This document shows positions 16,552 to 24,522 of a DNA stretch of 49,305 nt, piece by piece. The DNA lies in NCBI GenBank assembly GCA_022827045.1, contig JAJDTQ010000262.1, positions 1-49,305 of the forward strand, read 5' to 3'. Origin of the DNA: Candidatus Binatia bacterium (GTDB lineage Bacteria > Desulfobacterota_B > Binatia > UBA9968 > JAJDTQ01). Position numbers and translations under genes: made by a program. The notes beneath the pieces were generated by a model that saw nothing but the letters and a program-made list of their open reading frames with translations, had not been told where the DNA came from and ran no database searches. Every line of letters begins with the position of its first letter. Position 1 is the stretch's first letter.

Positions 16552-17688
16552 ATGAAGATATACAACTTCGACCTTCTCGCGTATCCGCATGTGCCCATGG
16601 ACATTCCGGGCACCCCCTTGCCCAGCAACCTGTTCGATCCAATGGAGGGCTGTCGCAACTACGAAGAGCACTTCTACGAGATGGAACACTGCGAACAACT
16701 CGGCTTCGAAGGCGTGCTGTTCAACGAGCACCACTACAGCGCCTACGGCACGATGCCGTCGCCCAACCTCGTTGCCGCGGCGCTCAGCCAGAGGACCAGC
16801 CGGATCAAGATCGGCGTGCTCGGCAACGTCCTGCCGCTGCGGCACCACCCGGTGCGGGTTGCGGAGGAGTACGCCATGGTCGACTGCATGTCGGGAGGCC
16901 GCCTGATCGCGGGCTTCGTGCGCGGCATACCGCCGGAGTACCTTTGGTACAACGTCGACCCAAGCGAGTCGCGCGGGCGTTTCGAAGAGGCTTTCGAGCT
17001 GATCATGAGGGCGTGGAGCGAGCCAATCTGGAGCTACCACGGCAGGTTCTTCCACCTCGAAAACTGCGCCACCTGGCCGCGGCCCATCCAGCAGCCCCAC
17101 CCGCCCATATGGGTCGCCGCCCGCAGCGCCGAATCCGTCGAATGGTGTGCACAGCGCCGTATCCCCATCGCCCAGGTGTACCAGACCGCCAGGCAGATCG
17201 AGGATACGTTCAACTACTACCGCAAAGTCGCCGGGGATGAGGGTTGGGAAGCCGACCCCGGGCAGTTCATTCTGTGCCGTCATATCTACGTTGGTGAAAC
17301 GGACGAGAAGGCACGCGAAACAGCCGAACCGGCATTGCGCTACTTCTTCACGCTACTCAATCGAGGATTCAAGCAGACGGCCACCCCCGAAGGCGCACGC
17401 GTGAGAGAAGCCCTCTACACCGAGAAGTCGTTCAATTACTTTCGTGAAGAGAACCGCCAGCGACACGACTTCTCGCTGCTGAGTTGGGAAGACCTGGACC
17501 GGGTCGGGTATATCATCGCCGGGAGCCCGGACACGGTGGCCCGAAGACTCAACGAGCAGATGCGTCTCGTAGGCGCCGAACACTTCATGGGCATGTTCCA
17601 TATCGGCAACCTGCCCCACAGCAAGGTCCTCGCGTCGCTCGACCTCTTCCACAAGAGGGTGATGCCGCAGTTGGAGGGGAGCCGGTAG
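16552..17688 (+). CDS. LLM class flavin-dependent oxidoreductase
   Basis: A 378-residue luciferase-like monooxygenase (TIM barrel). Family marks are LGFEGVLFNEHHYSAYG, the strand RIKIGVLGNVLPLRHHPVR, and EYAMVDCMSGGRLIAGFVRG. These enzymes use FMNH2 (or F420) and oxygen to oxidise or cleave small organic molecules. It is the second gene of the operon that starts with the haem-oxygenase-fold protein, with a gap of 27 bases upstream and 21 downstream. It is the longest of the four LLM proteins in the window. Substrate unknown. Confidence 0.9.
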   Translation: MKIYNFDLLAYPHVPMDIPGTPLPSNLFDPMEGCRNYEEHFYEMEHCEQLGFEGVLFNEHHYSAYGTMPSPNLVAAALSQRTSRIKIGVLGNVLPLRHHPVRVAEEYAMVDCMSGGRLIAGFVRGIPPEYLWYNVDPSESRGRFEEAFELIMRAWSEPIWSYHGRFFHLENCATWPRPIQQPHPPIWVAARSAESVEWCAQRRIPIAQVYQTARQIEDTFNYYRKVAGDEGWEADPGQFILCRHIYVGETDEKARETAEPALRYFFTLLNRGFKQTATPEGARVREALYTEKSFNYFREENRQRHDFSLLSWEDLDRVGYIIAGSPDTVARRLNEQMRLVGAEHFMGMFHIGNLPHSKVLASLDLFHKRVMPQLEGSR

Positions 17689-17709
17689 GCCCGATTCCGG
17701 GAAAGTCTT

Positions 17710-18750
17710 GTGGCAGGCACCGAACGCATCACCGACCTGAAGGCCCTGGACGACCTCCTCGAACGCGAGTCCATGAGGGGATTGTGGGTCGGCGAAGAAC
17801 GGTACTTCACCGAGCCTCGACCGTTCGGCGGGCCCCATCTCTGGAGGTGGGCGAAGATTCAGGAGGGACTGGAGGCCGCGTCAAGAATCGTGCCGACGAA
17901 CTTCAAGGGCTCTCGAAGAGCCATCACGCTCGTCCATCCGGACATCGGCGGAGGAACGAGCCACACGCTGGTCATGGCGGTGCAGTTGGTCAAGCCCGGG
18001 GAGGCTGTCTACGCGCATCGGCACACGGCCGCAGCCATACGGTTCGTTCTTGAAGGAGGAACGGATGCCTACACCGTCACCAACGGCGAGAAATCCGTCA
18101 TGGAGCCGGGCGACCTCGTGGTTCAGCCGAACTGGAGCTGGCACAACCACATCAACGAATCCGGTGGGGACGCGGTCTGGATCGACGTTCTCGACGTGGG
18201 GCTCATGGCTATGCTGCGCACGATGTTTCAAGAGCCGCACCCAGCCGAGGAATTAAGACTCTTCAACAGCACGACCGACACCACGGTCCGCAATCCCGGC
18301 GGCCTCGCCCCTCCGGGCAAAAGCCTCAAACAACCGGTCTACAAGTGGCGCGAGACGCTACCTGCTCTGACCGAGATGCTTGCCGAAGACAAGAGCGCTT
18401 ACGACGGCCGTTGCCTTGAATACCGAGACCCGGTCACGGGGGGACCGACATTCCCGACATTTTCGTGTTGGATTCAGATGCTGGACCCAGGGGAGGACAC
18501 CTTGCTCCACCGCCACACCGCGAACCACCTTTACCATGGTTTCCGCGGCTCCGGCGTTGTCGAAGTCGAAGACACCGAATTTGCCTGGGAAGAAGGGGAT
18601 TTCATGGTCGTTCCCAACTGGAGTTGGCATCGACACAGAAACACTTCCGACACGGAGCCTGCCATCCTCTTTTCCGCCACGGACCGCCCCCTACTGGAAC
18701 GGCTCGCGCTCTACCGCGAGGAAGACGGTAACGGCAACGGTGCAAGCTAA
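17710..18750 (+). CDS. Two-cupin protein, gentisate 1,2-dioxygenase-like
   Basis: A 346-residue bicupin. Each half has a metal-site motif: HRHTAAAIRFVLEG with WSWHNH in the first, HRHTANHLYHGFRG with WSWHRHRN in the second. This is the layout of gentisate and related ring-cleaving dioxygenases, which use Fe(II) to open gentisate, salicylate or 1-hydroxy-2-naphthoate. Both halves keep the His pair, whereas many family members keep a complete site in only one. It starts at a GTG 21 bases after the LLM gene and ends the operon. The substrate within the family is not decidable from sequence alone. Confidence 0.85.
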   Translation: MAGTERITDLKALDDLLERESMRGLWVGEERYFTEPRPFGGPHLWRWAKIQEGLEAASRIVPTNFKGSRRAITLVHPDIGGGTSHTLVMAVQLVKPGEAVYAHRHTAAAIRFVLEGGTDAYTVTNGEKSVMEPGDLVVQPNWSWHNHINESGGDAVWIDVLDVGLMAMLRTMFQEPHPAEELRLFNSTTDTTVRNPGGLAPPGKSLKQPVYKWRETLPALTEMLAEDKSAYDGRCLEYRDPVTGGPTFPTFSCWIQMLDPGEDTLLHRHTANHLYHGFRGSGVVEVEDTEFAWEEGDFMVVPNWSWHRHRNTSDTEPAILFSATDRPLLERLALYREEDGNGNGAS

Positions 18751-18788
18751 CCGTCTCGAGAGTCGATCGCTCCGTTGATCCTTGCAAA

Positions 18789-18807
18789 TCCGGAACTGAA
18801 TTCCGGA
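18789..18807. terminator. Small hairpin between convergent genes
   Basis: TCCGGAA (18789-18795) and TTCCGGA (18801-18807) form a 7-bp stem with a 5-base loop. It lies between the cupin gene and the minus-strand gene that ends at 18822. It has no clear U-tract, so this is a weak terminator call. Confidence 0.3.
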
Positions 18808-18821
18808 ATATCGCATTTACG

Positions 18822-19796
18822 TCATGAGTCCAGAGTCGATTCCACGAACAGATCGTCCACCGCGACCGCCCGGTCCATCAGCCCCTGATCGTGGGAGTAG
18901 CCCATGAAGCGCTCCAGGTTGGCGCGGTTGCGTCTGAGGCCGTAGGGCCAGTAGTCCAGGCCCAGCGTTTCGCGCTCTTCCTCGTAGAGGTGCCGGGTCC
19001 ACACCAGGCTCGACCAGTTGGGGTCGGAGTAATACTCGAAGCAGGCCGCCTTGGCCTTCTCGAAGGCGTCGGTGACGCTCTGCACGGCGAAGGGATACTT
19101 CTCCAGCACCTCGTTTTTGAAAGCCACCACGTGCATGATCGGGTAGAATCCGTTCTTGCGGAAGTACTTGAGCTCCTCGGCCCGGGGGTCGCGGAACAGC
19201 CGGCGGATCTTCTCCGACCCGTCCACCACTTCGTCGGGCGGATGGGGCATCATTAGGGCGTCGATCTCGCCCCGCTCCAGCATGGCGCCGATGCTCTCGC
19301 CTTTTTCCAGATAGCGCAGGCTTACGCCTTCGAGCTGGATGGACAGGGCCTCGGGCTTGTCGATAACCCAGTTGACCTCGCGCCAGGGCACGTCGTACTC
19401 GCTCTGCAGGTCCCCCTTGGCGAGCACGGACAGGGTGGTCTGAAACGTGCTGAGTCCCACCGTCCTGCCCACGAGGTCCCTGGGCGACTCGATGCCCGCG
19501 TCCACGTTGACCCACATCTGCGACAGGCTGAACAGCCGCCGCGGGAACACCGGTATGGCCTTGATGGGCATGTCGCGGCTCTGGGAGATAAGGTACGACG
19601 ACAGCGACAACTCGCAGATGTCGAACTCACCGTCCTGGAGCATGCGCTCGTGGCGCCGGGCGCCGTGCCGGAGGGGATGGGACTGGCCGATCTCCAGCAC
19701 CTCGAGGTCCAGGCCCTCGGCGGTCACGCTCCCGTCGAACAGCGGAACGTGCCTGTCGTAGTGGGACAGGGCCATGGTCAGTTTGGGGTCCGCCAT
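18822..19796 (-). CDS. 4,5-dihydroxyphthalate decarboxylase-like/NMT1-fold protein, paralogue 1
   Basis: A 324-residue protein with the periplasmic-binding fold shared by ABC substrate-binding proteins and by 4,5-dihydroxyphthalate decarboxylase (Pht5). Family marks are FDICELSLSSYL, IPVFPRRLF and a C-terminal YWPYG. There is no signal peptide, which favours a cytoplasmic enzyme over a transport receptor, and no ABC permease lies nearby. The ATG at 19796 was chosen because the upstream extension is Arg-rich and lacks a ribosome-binding site, while GGAGG lies about 11 bases before it. Two further paralogues occur at 31067 and 35301. It is divergent from a VOC protein. Confidence 0.8.
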   Translation of the reverse strand: MADPKLTMALSHYDRHVPLFDGSVTAEGLDLEVLEIGQSHPLRHGARRHERMLQDGEFDICELSLSSYLISQSRDMPIKAIPVFPRRLFSLSQMWVNVDAGIESPRDLVGRTVGLSTFQTTLSVLAKGDLQSEYDVPWREVNWVIDKPEALSIQLEGVSLRYLEKGESIGAMLERGEIDALMMPHPPDEVVDGSEKIRRLFRDPRAEELKYFRKNGFYPIMHVVAFKNEVLEKYPFAVQSVTDAFEKAKAACFEYYSDPNWSSLVWTRHLYEEERETLGLDYWPYGLRRNRANLERFMGYSHDQGLMDRAVAVDDLFVESTLDS

Positions 19797-19917
19797 GATG
19801 TCGCTTGCCTCCTTCCTCGCGCGGGTTGCGCCACGGATTGAAACGAGACTATACACTAGCGGTATCGGCAGGGCCAAACCTGACCGGCGCCCGCGCCGGC
19901 GCAGAGGAGGGATGGAC

Positions 19918-20706
19918 ATGGCCAGAATACGCTACGTCGCCACCATGAGCCGCGACCCTGACGCACTGGCGGGCTTCTACACCCAATACCTCGGCATGGA
20001 GGAGCTCGGGCGCTCGCCGGAGGGAGACGTCTCCCTCACCGATGGCCTCTACAACCTCACCCTGTTCCGCAAGCGGCAATCCCTGGGCGAGTTCCACCTG
20101 CGCCGCGGGCTGCATCACATCGGGCTCCAGGTGGAGGATCTGGGCGAGGTCCGTGCGCGCTACCAGAAGTTCAACCCCAGGGGCGTGGTGGTCACCGAAC
20201 ACGGGGGCCTGCACCACGGCGCCATACGCATCTTCGATCCCGAGTGCAATCCTGTCACCCTCTCGGAGGAGAGCTTCGGCGTGGAGGAGAGAAGCGGGTT
20301 TCCGCGGATTGCCCACGTAGCCTTCAACGCCCTTGACCCGGAGGTGATGCTCAACTTCTACGTCCAGGTGCTCGGGCTCCGGGAGGTCGAGAGCAGCTAC
20401 AAGCGGCGGCGTAGCGGCCTGCTCAACCGCTTCGCGGGCGACGGCTCCACCAACCTCGCCATCCACCCGTTCTTCAACTCCAACGTGGGGCACGAGCGCC
20501 GCTTCGGCGTGAACCACATCGGATTCCTCGTAGACGACTTGGCCCGGAAGCTGGACGACCTGGGAAGCGTGGTGGCGGTCAAGGCGCGTCCGCCGGACCG
20601 GCCTTACGCCGAGTTCCGCTTCCGCGACCCCGAGGGCAACGCCCTGGACCTGTCCCAGAACAAGGGCTGGGAGGTGGACATCGACAAGTGGGAACGGGCC
20701 GCCTGA
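19918..20706 (+). CDS. Two-domain VOC protein (extradiol dioxygenase-like)
   Basis: A 262-residue protein with two tandem vicinal-oxygen-chelate domains. Domain 1 (about 3-122) carries LHHIGLQVEDL. Domain 2 (about 126-260) carries IAHVAFNALD, VNHIGFLVDDL and a terminal RDPEGNALDLS. The two-domain plan, with metal-ligand candidates (His, His, Glu) in the second domain, resembles type I extradiol dioxygenases, though the protein is a little shorter than BphC-type enzymes (about 290). GAGGAGG at 19904-19910 is seven bases before the ATG at 19918, which is therefore preferred to the ATG at 19912. Confidence 0.82.
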   Translation: MARIRYVATMSRDPDALAGFYTQYLGMEELGRSPEGDVSLTDGLYNLTLFRKRQSLGEFHLRRGLHHIGLQVEDLGEVRARYQKFNPRGVVVTEHGGLHHGAIRIFDPECNPVTLSEESFGVEERSGFPRIAHVAFNALDPEVMLNFYVQVLGLREVESSYKRRRSGLLNRFAGDGSTNLAIHPFFNSNVGHERRFGVNHIGFLVDDLARKLDDLGSVVAVKARPPDRPYAEFRFRDPEGNALDLSQNKGWEVDIDKWERAA

Positions 20707-20779
20707 GAAGTGATTCCTCAAGGGCTTCTATACTGAAAACCAATTACAACAAGGGCTGGTTTCCAAAAGGGAGAACAAA

Positions 20780-21208
20780 ATGGCCATCGAAGTCATGGAT
20801 CTGATGGAGAAGGGTCGCAAGGACCTGAAGCGCGAAGTGGTGTTGAACACCAAGCGCTTCCACACCTGGGTGCACGTCTATCGCGAGCCCGGCGACAAGG
20901 ACGACATGCACTGCCACAACGCCGACCAAAGCTTCTACGTCATGGAAGGCGAATGCACCATGCACTTCCCGGACGGCGGCAAGGCGGTGATGACGCCGGG
21001 CATGGTGGCGCTCATCCACGGCGGCGACTTCTACCAGCTCGAGAACACCGGCACCGGTCCGATGATCCTCATGGGCAACCGCTCGGGTCCGTCCGAGGAC
21101 ATCAAGCACATCAACCACGAGTTGCGAGTGGACATCAAGGATCTGCCCAAGGAAGACCGGGAGCGTATCGGCAAGGGCGGGCCGGTTTACGTCACCAAGG
21201 CCGGCTAG
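20780..21208 (+). CDS. Single-domain cupin protein
   Basis: A 142-residue cupin. The two motifs are visible: HCHNADQSFYVMEGE (metal-binding His pair) and a later PGMVALIHGGDFYQLEN. It resembles small mononuclear cupins that act as isomerases, dioxygenases or binding proteins. GGGAG six bases upstream fixes the ATG. The gene follows the VOC gene by 73 bases and is followed after two bases by the selenoprotein, so the three probably form one transcript. A TATACT at 20729 could be a -10 box but lacks a -35. Confidence 0.8.
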   Translation: MAIEVMDLMEKGRKDLKREVVLNTKRFHTWVHVYREPGDKDDMHCHNADQSFYVMEGECTMHFPDGGKAVMTPGMVALIHGGDFYQLENTGTGPMILMGNRSGPSEDIKHINHELRVDIKDLPKEDRERIGKGGPVYVTKAG

Positions 21209-21210
21209 AG

Positions 21211-21999
21211 GTGGCTCTCGAATACCTGCCCATCCTGGCGGAACACGCGGCCCCCAGGCCGCCGCGCAAGCTCTACCGGGCACCCCGCATCGGCTGGCAA
21301 CCTCCCAGCCGGCCACTGAACCAGATGCGCGTGAGCCTCGTTACCAGCGCGGCTATCCGCCAGACCAACCAGCGCGCCTTCACCACCGGTGGCGACACGA
21401 GCCATCGCCGCATCGCCGTCGACCCGGACGTGGACGTCACCGTTGACCACCATTCTCCCGTGGGCGCGGACGTGCGCAGAGACGCCGAAGTGGTCTTCCC
21501 CAGGCGAGCCCTGCAGGAGCTGGCGCGAAAGGGCGTCATCGGTAGCGTGGCCCCCGCTCACTTCTCCATCTACGGAGGCATCTCCGACCATACAGCCATC
21601 ACCGAACGGCTCGCCCCGGAGTTGGCGCGCAGGCTCGCGGCCATGCGCGTGGACCTAGCCCTGATGGTCCCGTATTGACCCTACTGCCACGAGACCGTGA
21701 GTCTCGTCGCCAACGTGGTGGAGGCCGCGGGCACGCCGACGCTGCTGATCGGCACCGTGCGCGACATCGTGGAGCGGGTCAAGCCTCCCAGGGCCGTGTG
21801 CGTGAACAACCCCGTCGGCCGCACATTCGGGCGCCCACGGGCGAGCCGGCGGAGGGAGTCGTTGTTGGCCGAAGCCTTGGGTCTCGCGCATTCGTTCAAG
21901 CGCAAGGGGCAGATCATCGACCTTCCCGGGAACTGGACCGACCGCCCCGGCACCTCCTGGCAGGAAATGGTCAGGCGGGAGATCCTGCGGCTGAAGTAG
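21211..21999 (+). CDS. Selenoprotein of the glycine/betaine/sarcosine/D-proline reductase B family (Sec at UGA 21676-21678)
   Basis: Read through the in-frame TGA at 21676-21678, the frame gives 262 residues with selenocysteine at position 156. It follows the plan of selenoprotein-B-family proteins: a YRAPRIGWQPPSRPL-like start, RVSLVTSAA, VVFPRRALQELARKGVIGSVAP, DLALMVPY-U-PYCHETVSLVANV, AGTPTLLIGTVRDI and a C-terminal PVGRTFGRP. The UxxC motif (U156, C159) is the redox centre; many homologues carry Sec or Cys at this site. A SECIS-like hairpin follows the TGA. The GTG at 21211 lies two bases after the cupin stop; the exact start is uncertain. Conventional gene calling would split this gene into two pieces. 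Confidence 0.85.
21676..21707 (+). promoter_or_regulatory. UGA selenocysteine codon with bacterial SECIS-like hairpin
   Basis: TGA is at 21676-21678. A perfect 7-bp stem follows (ACGAGAC at 21689-21695 with GTCTCGT at 21701-21707), enclosing the 5-base loop CGTGA. The loop starts 18 bases after the UGA and has G as its second base, both features of bacterial SECIS elements bound by SelB. Confidence 0.75.
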
Positions 22000-22006
22000 A
22001 CGACTT

Positions 22007-22957
22007 CTAGATCCTCTGTACCGCGGTCGAGTCCCTCAACGCCTCGTACGCCCGCAGTCCCACCGCCAGATCCATGATCCCCAGTCCCTGAAGCTTGAAC
22101 AGCGTGATCTCTTCCGGGGCCGTGCGGCCAGGGGTGTTCCCCAGGATCACGTCCCCTAGCTCGCGCACGCCGTCCCAGTCGAGCACCCCGTCCCGCACCG
22201 CCCGGAACAGGTCGCTCTCGTTGGCCTGTACGGTCGCTTTCGAGGTGACGCATACGCGCGCGGCCTGGCGGATGGTGTCGTGGTCGATCTCCTCGCGCAC
22301 GCGGGTCTTGTCGCCGTTGGCGATGGAGGTGACGTGCATGCCGGGACAGAGGCTCCGGCCTTCGAACACCGGGCTTTGCGCGTTGGTGGCGGTGATGACG
22401 ATGTCCGCGCCCTCCAACGCGGTCTCGGCGCTGTCCGCGGCCGTGGCCCCGACCTCCAGACCGGCCCGGACTCGGTCCGCGAACCGGAGCCGGTGCTCGG
22501 GGGTAGGGCTGAAGACCCTGACGGTCTCGATGGGGCGCACCGCGCACACCGCCTGGAGCGGGGTGAAGGCGTGCTTCTCGCTGCCGATGACCGCCACCCG
22601 CCTGGCGTCCGCGGGGGCGAGGTACTTGGCGCCGACGCCGCCGGCCGCGCCGGTCCGGAGTTCGTTGATGGCGCAGTCCTGGAACAGAATCAGCGGCTCG
22701 CCGGTGTCGACGCTGTAGAGGATCACGGTCTCGTGGTGGATGGCCCGGTCCCGATCGGTCTGGAGGTAGGCGCCCATGGCACCCTTGAACGAGCCCGGGA
22801 GCACGCCGAACAGCATACGGTTGGCGTGGTGGATGCGCCGGCGCGGCAGCACCACGGCGGCGCCGCGCGAAGTTTCCGCCAGGGACTCCTCCACCGCCTC
22901 GATGGCCTGCGCCATGGGGATGATGGTCTCCACCGGCGTCTCTTTCAGGAACAGCAT
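22007..22957 (-). CDS. Ornithine cyclodeaminase/mu-crystallin family protein
   Basis: A 316-residue NAD(P)-binding protein. Family marks are QDCAINELRTGAAGGVGAKYL, the Rossmann segment RRVAVIGSEKHAF (with S-E-K where the family usually has GxGxQA), DIVITATNAQSPVF, and a C-terminal ITLFKLQGLGIMDLA. Members are amino-acid cyclodeaminases, imine reductases or alanine dehydrogenases. The altered nucleotide loop makes the cofactor preference uncertain. The ATG at 22957 was chosen because the upstream 23 residues do not match the family. It converges on the selenoprotein with only 7 bases between stops. Confidence 0.87.
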   Translation of the reverse strand: MLFLKETPVETIIPMAQAIEAVEESLAETSRGAAVVLPRRRIHHANRMLFGVLPGSFKGAMGAYLQTDRDRAIHHETVILYSVDTGEPLILFQDCAINELRTGAAGGVGAKYLAPADARRVAVIGSEKHAFTPLQAVCAVRPIETVRVFSPTPEHRLRFADRVRAGLEVGATAADSAETALEGADIVITATNAQSPVFEGRSLCPGMHVTSIANGDKTRVREEIDHDTIRQAARVCVTSKATVQANESDLFRAVRDGVLDWDGVRELGDVILGNTPGRTAPEEITLFKLQGLGIMDLAVGLRAYEALRDSTAVQRI

Positions 22958-23289
22958 CGATAGGTCTCCCGTTTCGCGTGCGCGCGGTCCGTTCTTCGGC
23001 TGGTGCAATCCAACCTGAAGGGCCAAGTTCGTGTGCGCGGGCTCACGGCCGGTTCCCGCCGGGCGCAGGATCAGGGCCGGCCGGCGCGTCTGGGGCAGAC
23101 TGCCATCCCTTGAACTGCCCGTCCAGGAACGCTATTCAACTTCAACAGCGAGCGTCCTGTCTCACAGTTCGCTTCGGGATGATGCGCGGGACGGAACACT
23201 CGTGCTTGCCGTTCCGGCGCGTCGATCCCACACGCTTACGCTTCGGCACGTGCCGCCCGAGGCAGCGGCCATCCCGAGAGGAGGACCCC
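22958..23289. other. Divergent intergenic region, 332 bases
   Basis: This lies between the starts of the cyclodeaminase-like gene (-) and an amidohydrolase gene (+), so it must hold promoters for both. I see a GAGAGGAGG ribosome-binding site at its right end but no convincing -35/-10 pair, no hairpin and no small gene with a plausible start. Confidence 0.4.
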
Positions 23290-24372
23290 ATGGCCATCAA
23301 CGGTACCAAGGTCATCGACCTAGACAGCCATCTGGTGGGCGACGTGGCGAACTGGAAGGACTGCATCGAGGATGCGTGGAAGGAGTATCTCCCCCGGCCG
23401 CTTCCTACAGCCCCCGACGAAAGACGCAAGACCCTGGTGGGTACGCGCATCATGGTGGGGTCGGAAGTGACCCGGCAGAGCGGCGAGAAGCCCGTCTGGC
23501 ACAAGGCCGAGGATCTGGCGGCCGGGGGGCGGGTGCGCAACCTCGACAAGGACGCCATCGACGTCGCGGTGCTGTCCCCCAACTCGCCCGCGCTGGACCT
23601 GGTATGGTTCCCGGACGACCCGCAACTGGCGGCGGCCTATTGCCGGGCCGAGAACGACTACATGCGGCAGTACGCCGGCGAGTTCCCGGAGCGCCTGAAA
23701 TGGGCAGGCGTCGTTCCGTGGCAGGACGCGGACCTGGCGGTCCAGGAGCTTCACCGCATGGCGGACATGGGCAACCAGGCCCTCAACATGAAGGCGGTGC
23801 CGGTGGCCGGACGCCAGTGGTGGGACCCCTACTACGACCCCATCTACGCTGAGCTGGAGAACCTGGGCTGGCCCATCATCATCCACGACACCAAGCACGA
23901 GTCCATGGGCCAGGAACGGTTCGCGGACAACTTCTTCTTCTCTCACATGGTCGGACGCGTATTCGAGTCCATGGTGTGCATGATGACGTTCATCTGCGGC
24001 GGCGTGCTGGAGCGGTTCCCGAAGCTGAACCTCGTGTGCCTGGAGACCGGCGCCTCGCAAATGCCCTGGTGGCTGGGGCGCATGGACGAGCACCACGAGA
24101 AGCTGCCGCACCTGGTGCCGTGGCTCAAGATGAAGCCCAGCGAGTACTTCATGCGGCAGGTTTACGTGGGCTGCGAACCGTTCGAAGACGAGCACTTCGA
24201 GGTGGCAGTAGAAATGCTGGGCGACGACAACCTGGTGCTGGCCACGGACACGCCGCACTGGGACTCCTCGCCGCCGGGCGAGGTGACCCGCCCCATCGTG
24301 GAGAGCGACAAGCTGACCGAGGAGAACAAGCGCAAGATCCTGGGCGAGAACGCGGCCCGGATACTGAATTAG
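23290..24372 (+). CDS. Amidohydrolase-2 family metal-dependent hydrolase
   Basis: A 360-residue TIM-barrel hydrolase/decarboxylase of the amidohydrolase-related family (ACMSD/gamma-resorcylate decarboxylase relatives). Visible metal-site segments are VIDLDSHLVG near the N-terminus, PIIIHDTKHES in the middle, LVCLETGAS and the C-terminal ATDTPHWDS. Members hydrolyse or decarboxylate small aromatic or heterocyclic acids. GAGGAGG just upstream supports the ATG at 23290. It is followed, after a repeat, by the molybdenum hydroxylase subunit. Confidence 0.88.
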   Translation: MAINGTKVIDLDSHLVGDVANWKDCIEDAWKEYLPRPLPTAPDERRKTLVGTRIMVGSEVTRQSGEKPVWHKAEDLAAGGRVRNLDKDAIDVAVLSPNSPALDLVWFPDDPQLAAAYCRAENDYMRQYAGEFPERLKWAGVVPWQDADLAVQELHRMADMGNQALNMKAVPVAGRQWWDPYYDPIYAELENLGWPIIIHDTKHESMGQERFADNFFFSHMVGRVFESMVCMMTFICGGVLERFPKLNLVCLETGASQMPWWLGRMDEHHEKLPHLVPWLKMKPSEYFMRQVYVGCEPFEDEHFEVAVEMLGDDNLVLATDTPHWDSSPPGEVTRPIVESDKLTEENKRKILGENAARILN

Positions 24373-24382
24373 CTGAACTGGC

Positions 24383-24489
24383 GTCCTTCGACTTCGCTCG
24401 GCAGACCTCGCTACGCTCAGGACGAACGGTTACGTATTTCCGTTCGTCCTGAGCGTAGTGCCGCGCCAGCGGCGTAAAGTCGAAGGACC
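24383..24489. repeat. Large imperfect inverted repeat, full copy
   Basis: A perfect 19-bp inverted pair (CTACGCTCAGGACGAACGG at 24411-24429, inverse at 24440-24458) sits inside an outer pair (TCCTTCGACTT at 24384-24394, inverse at 24477-24487). The left half occurs again at 29821-29871. It looks like a small non-autonomous palindromic element filling the gap between two genes. Confidence 0.8.
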
Positions 24490-24522
24490 GGCATCCTCAG
24501 ACGAACCAACCGGAGGTGAACC

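Noticed and set aside
21676..21678. TGA as a nonsense mutation or frameshift making a pseudogene
   Set aside because: Both sides are in the same frame, conserved, and meet exactly at the UxxC position; a SECIS-like hairpin follows.
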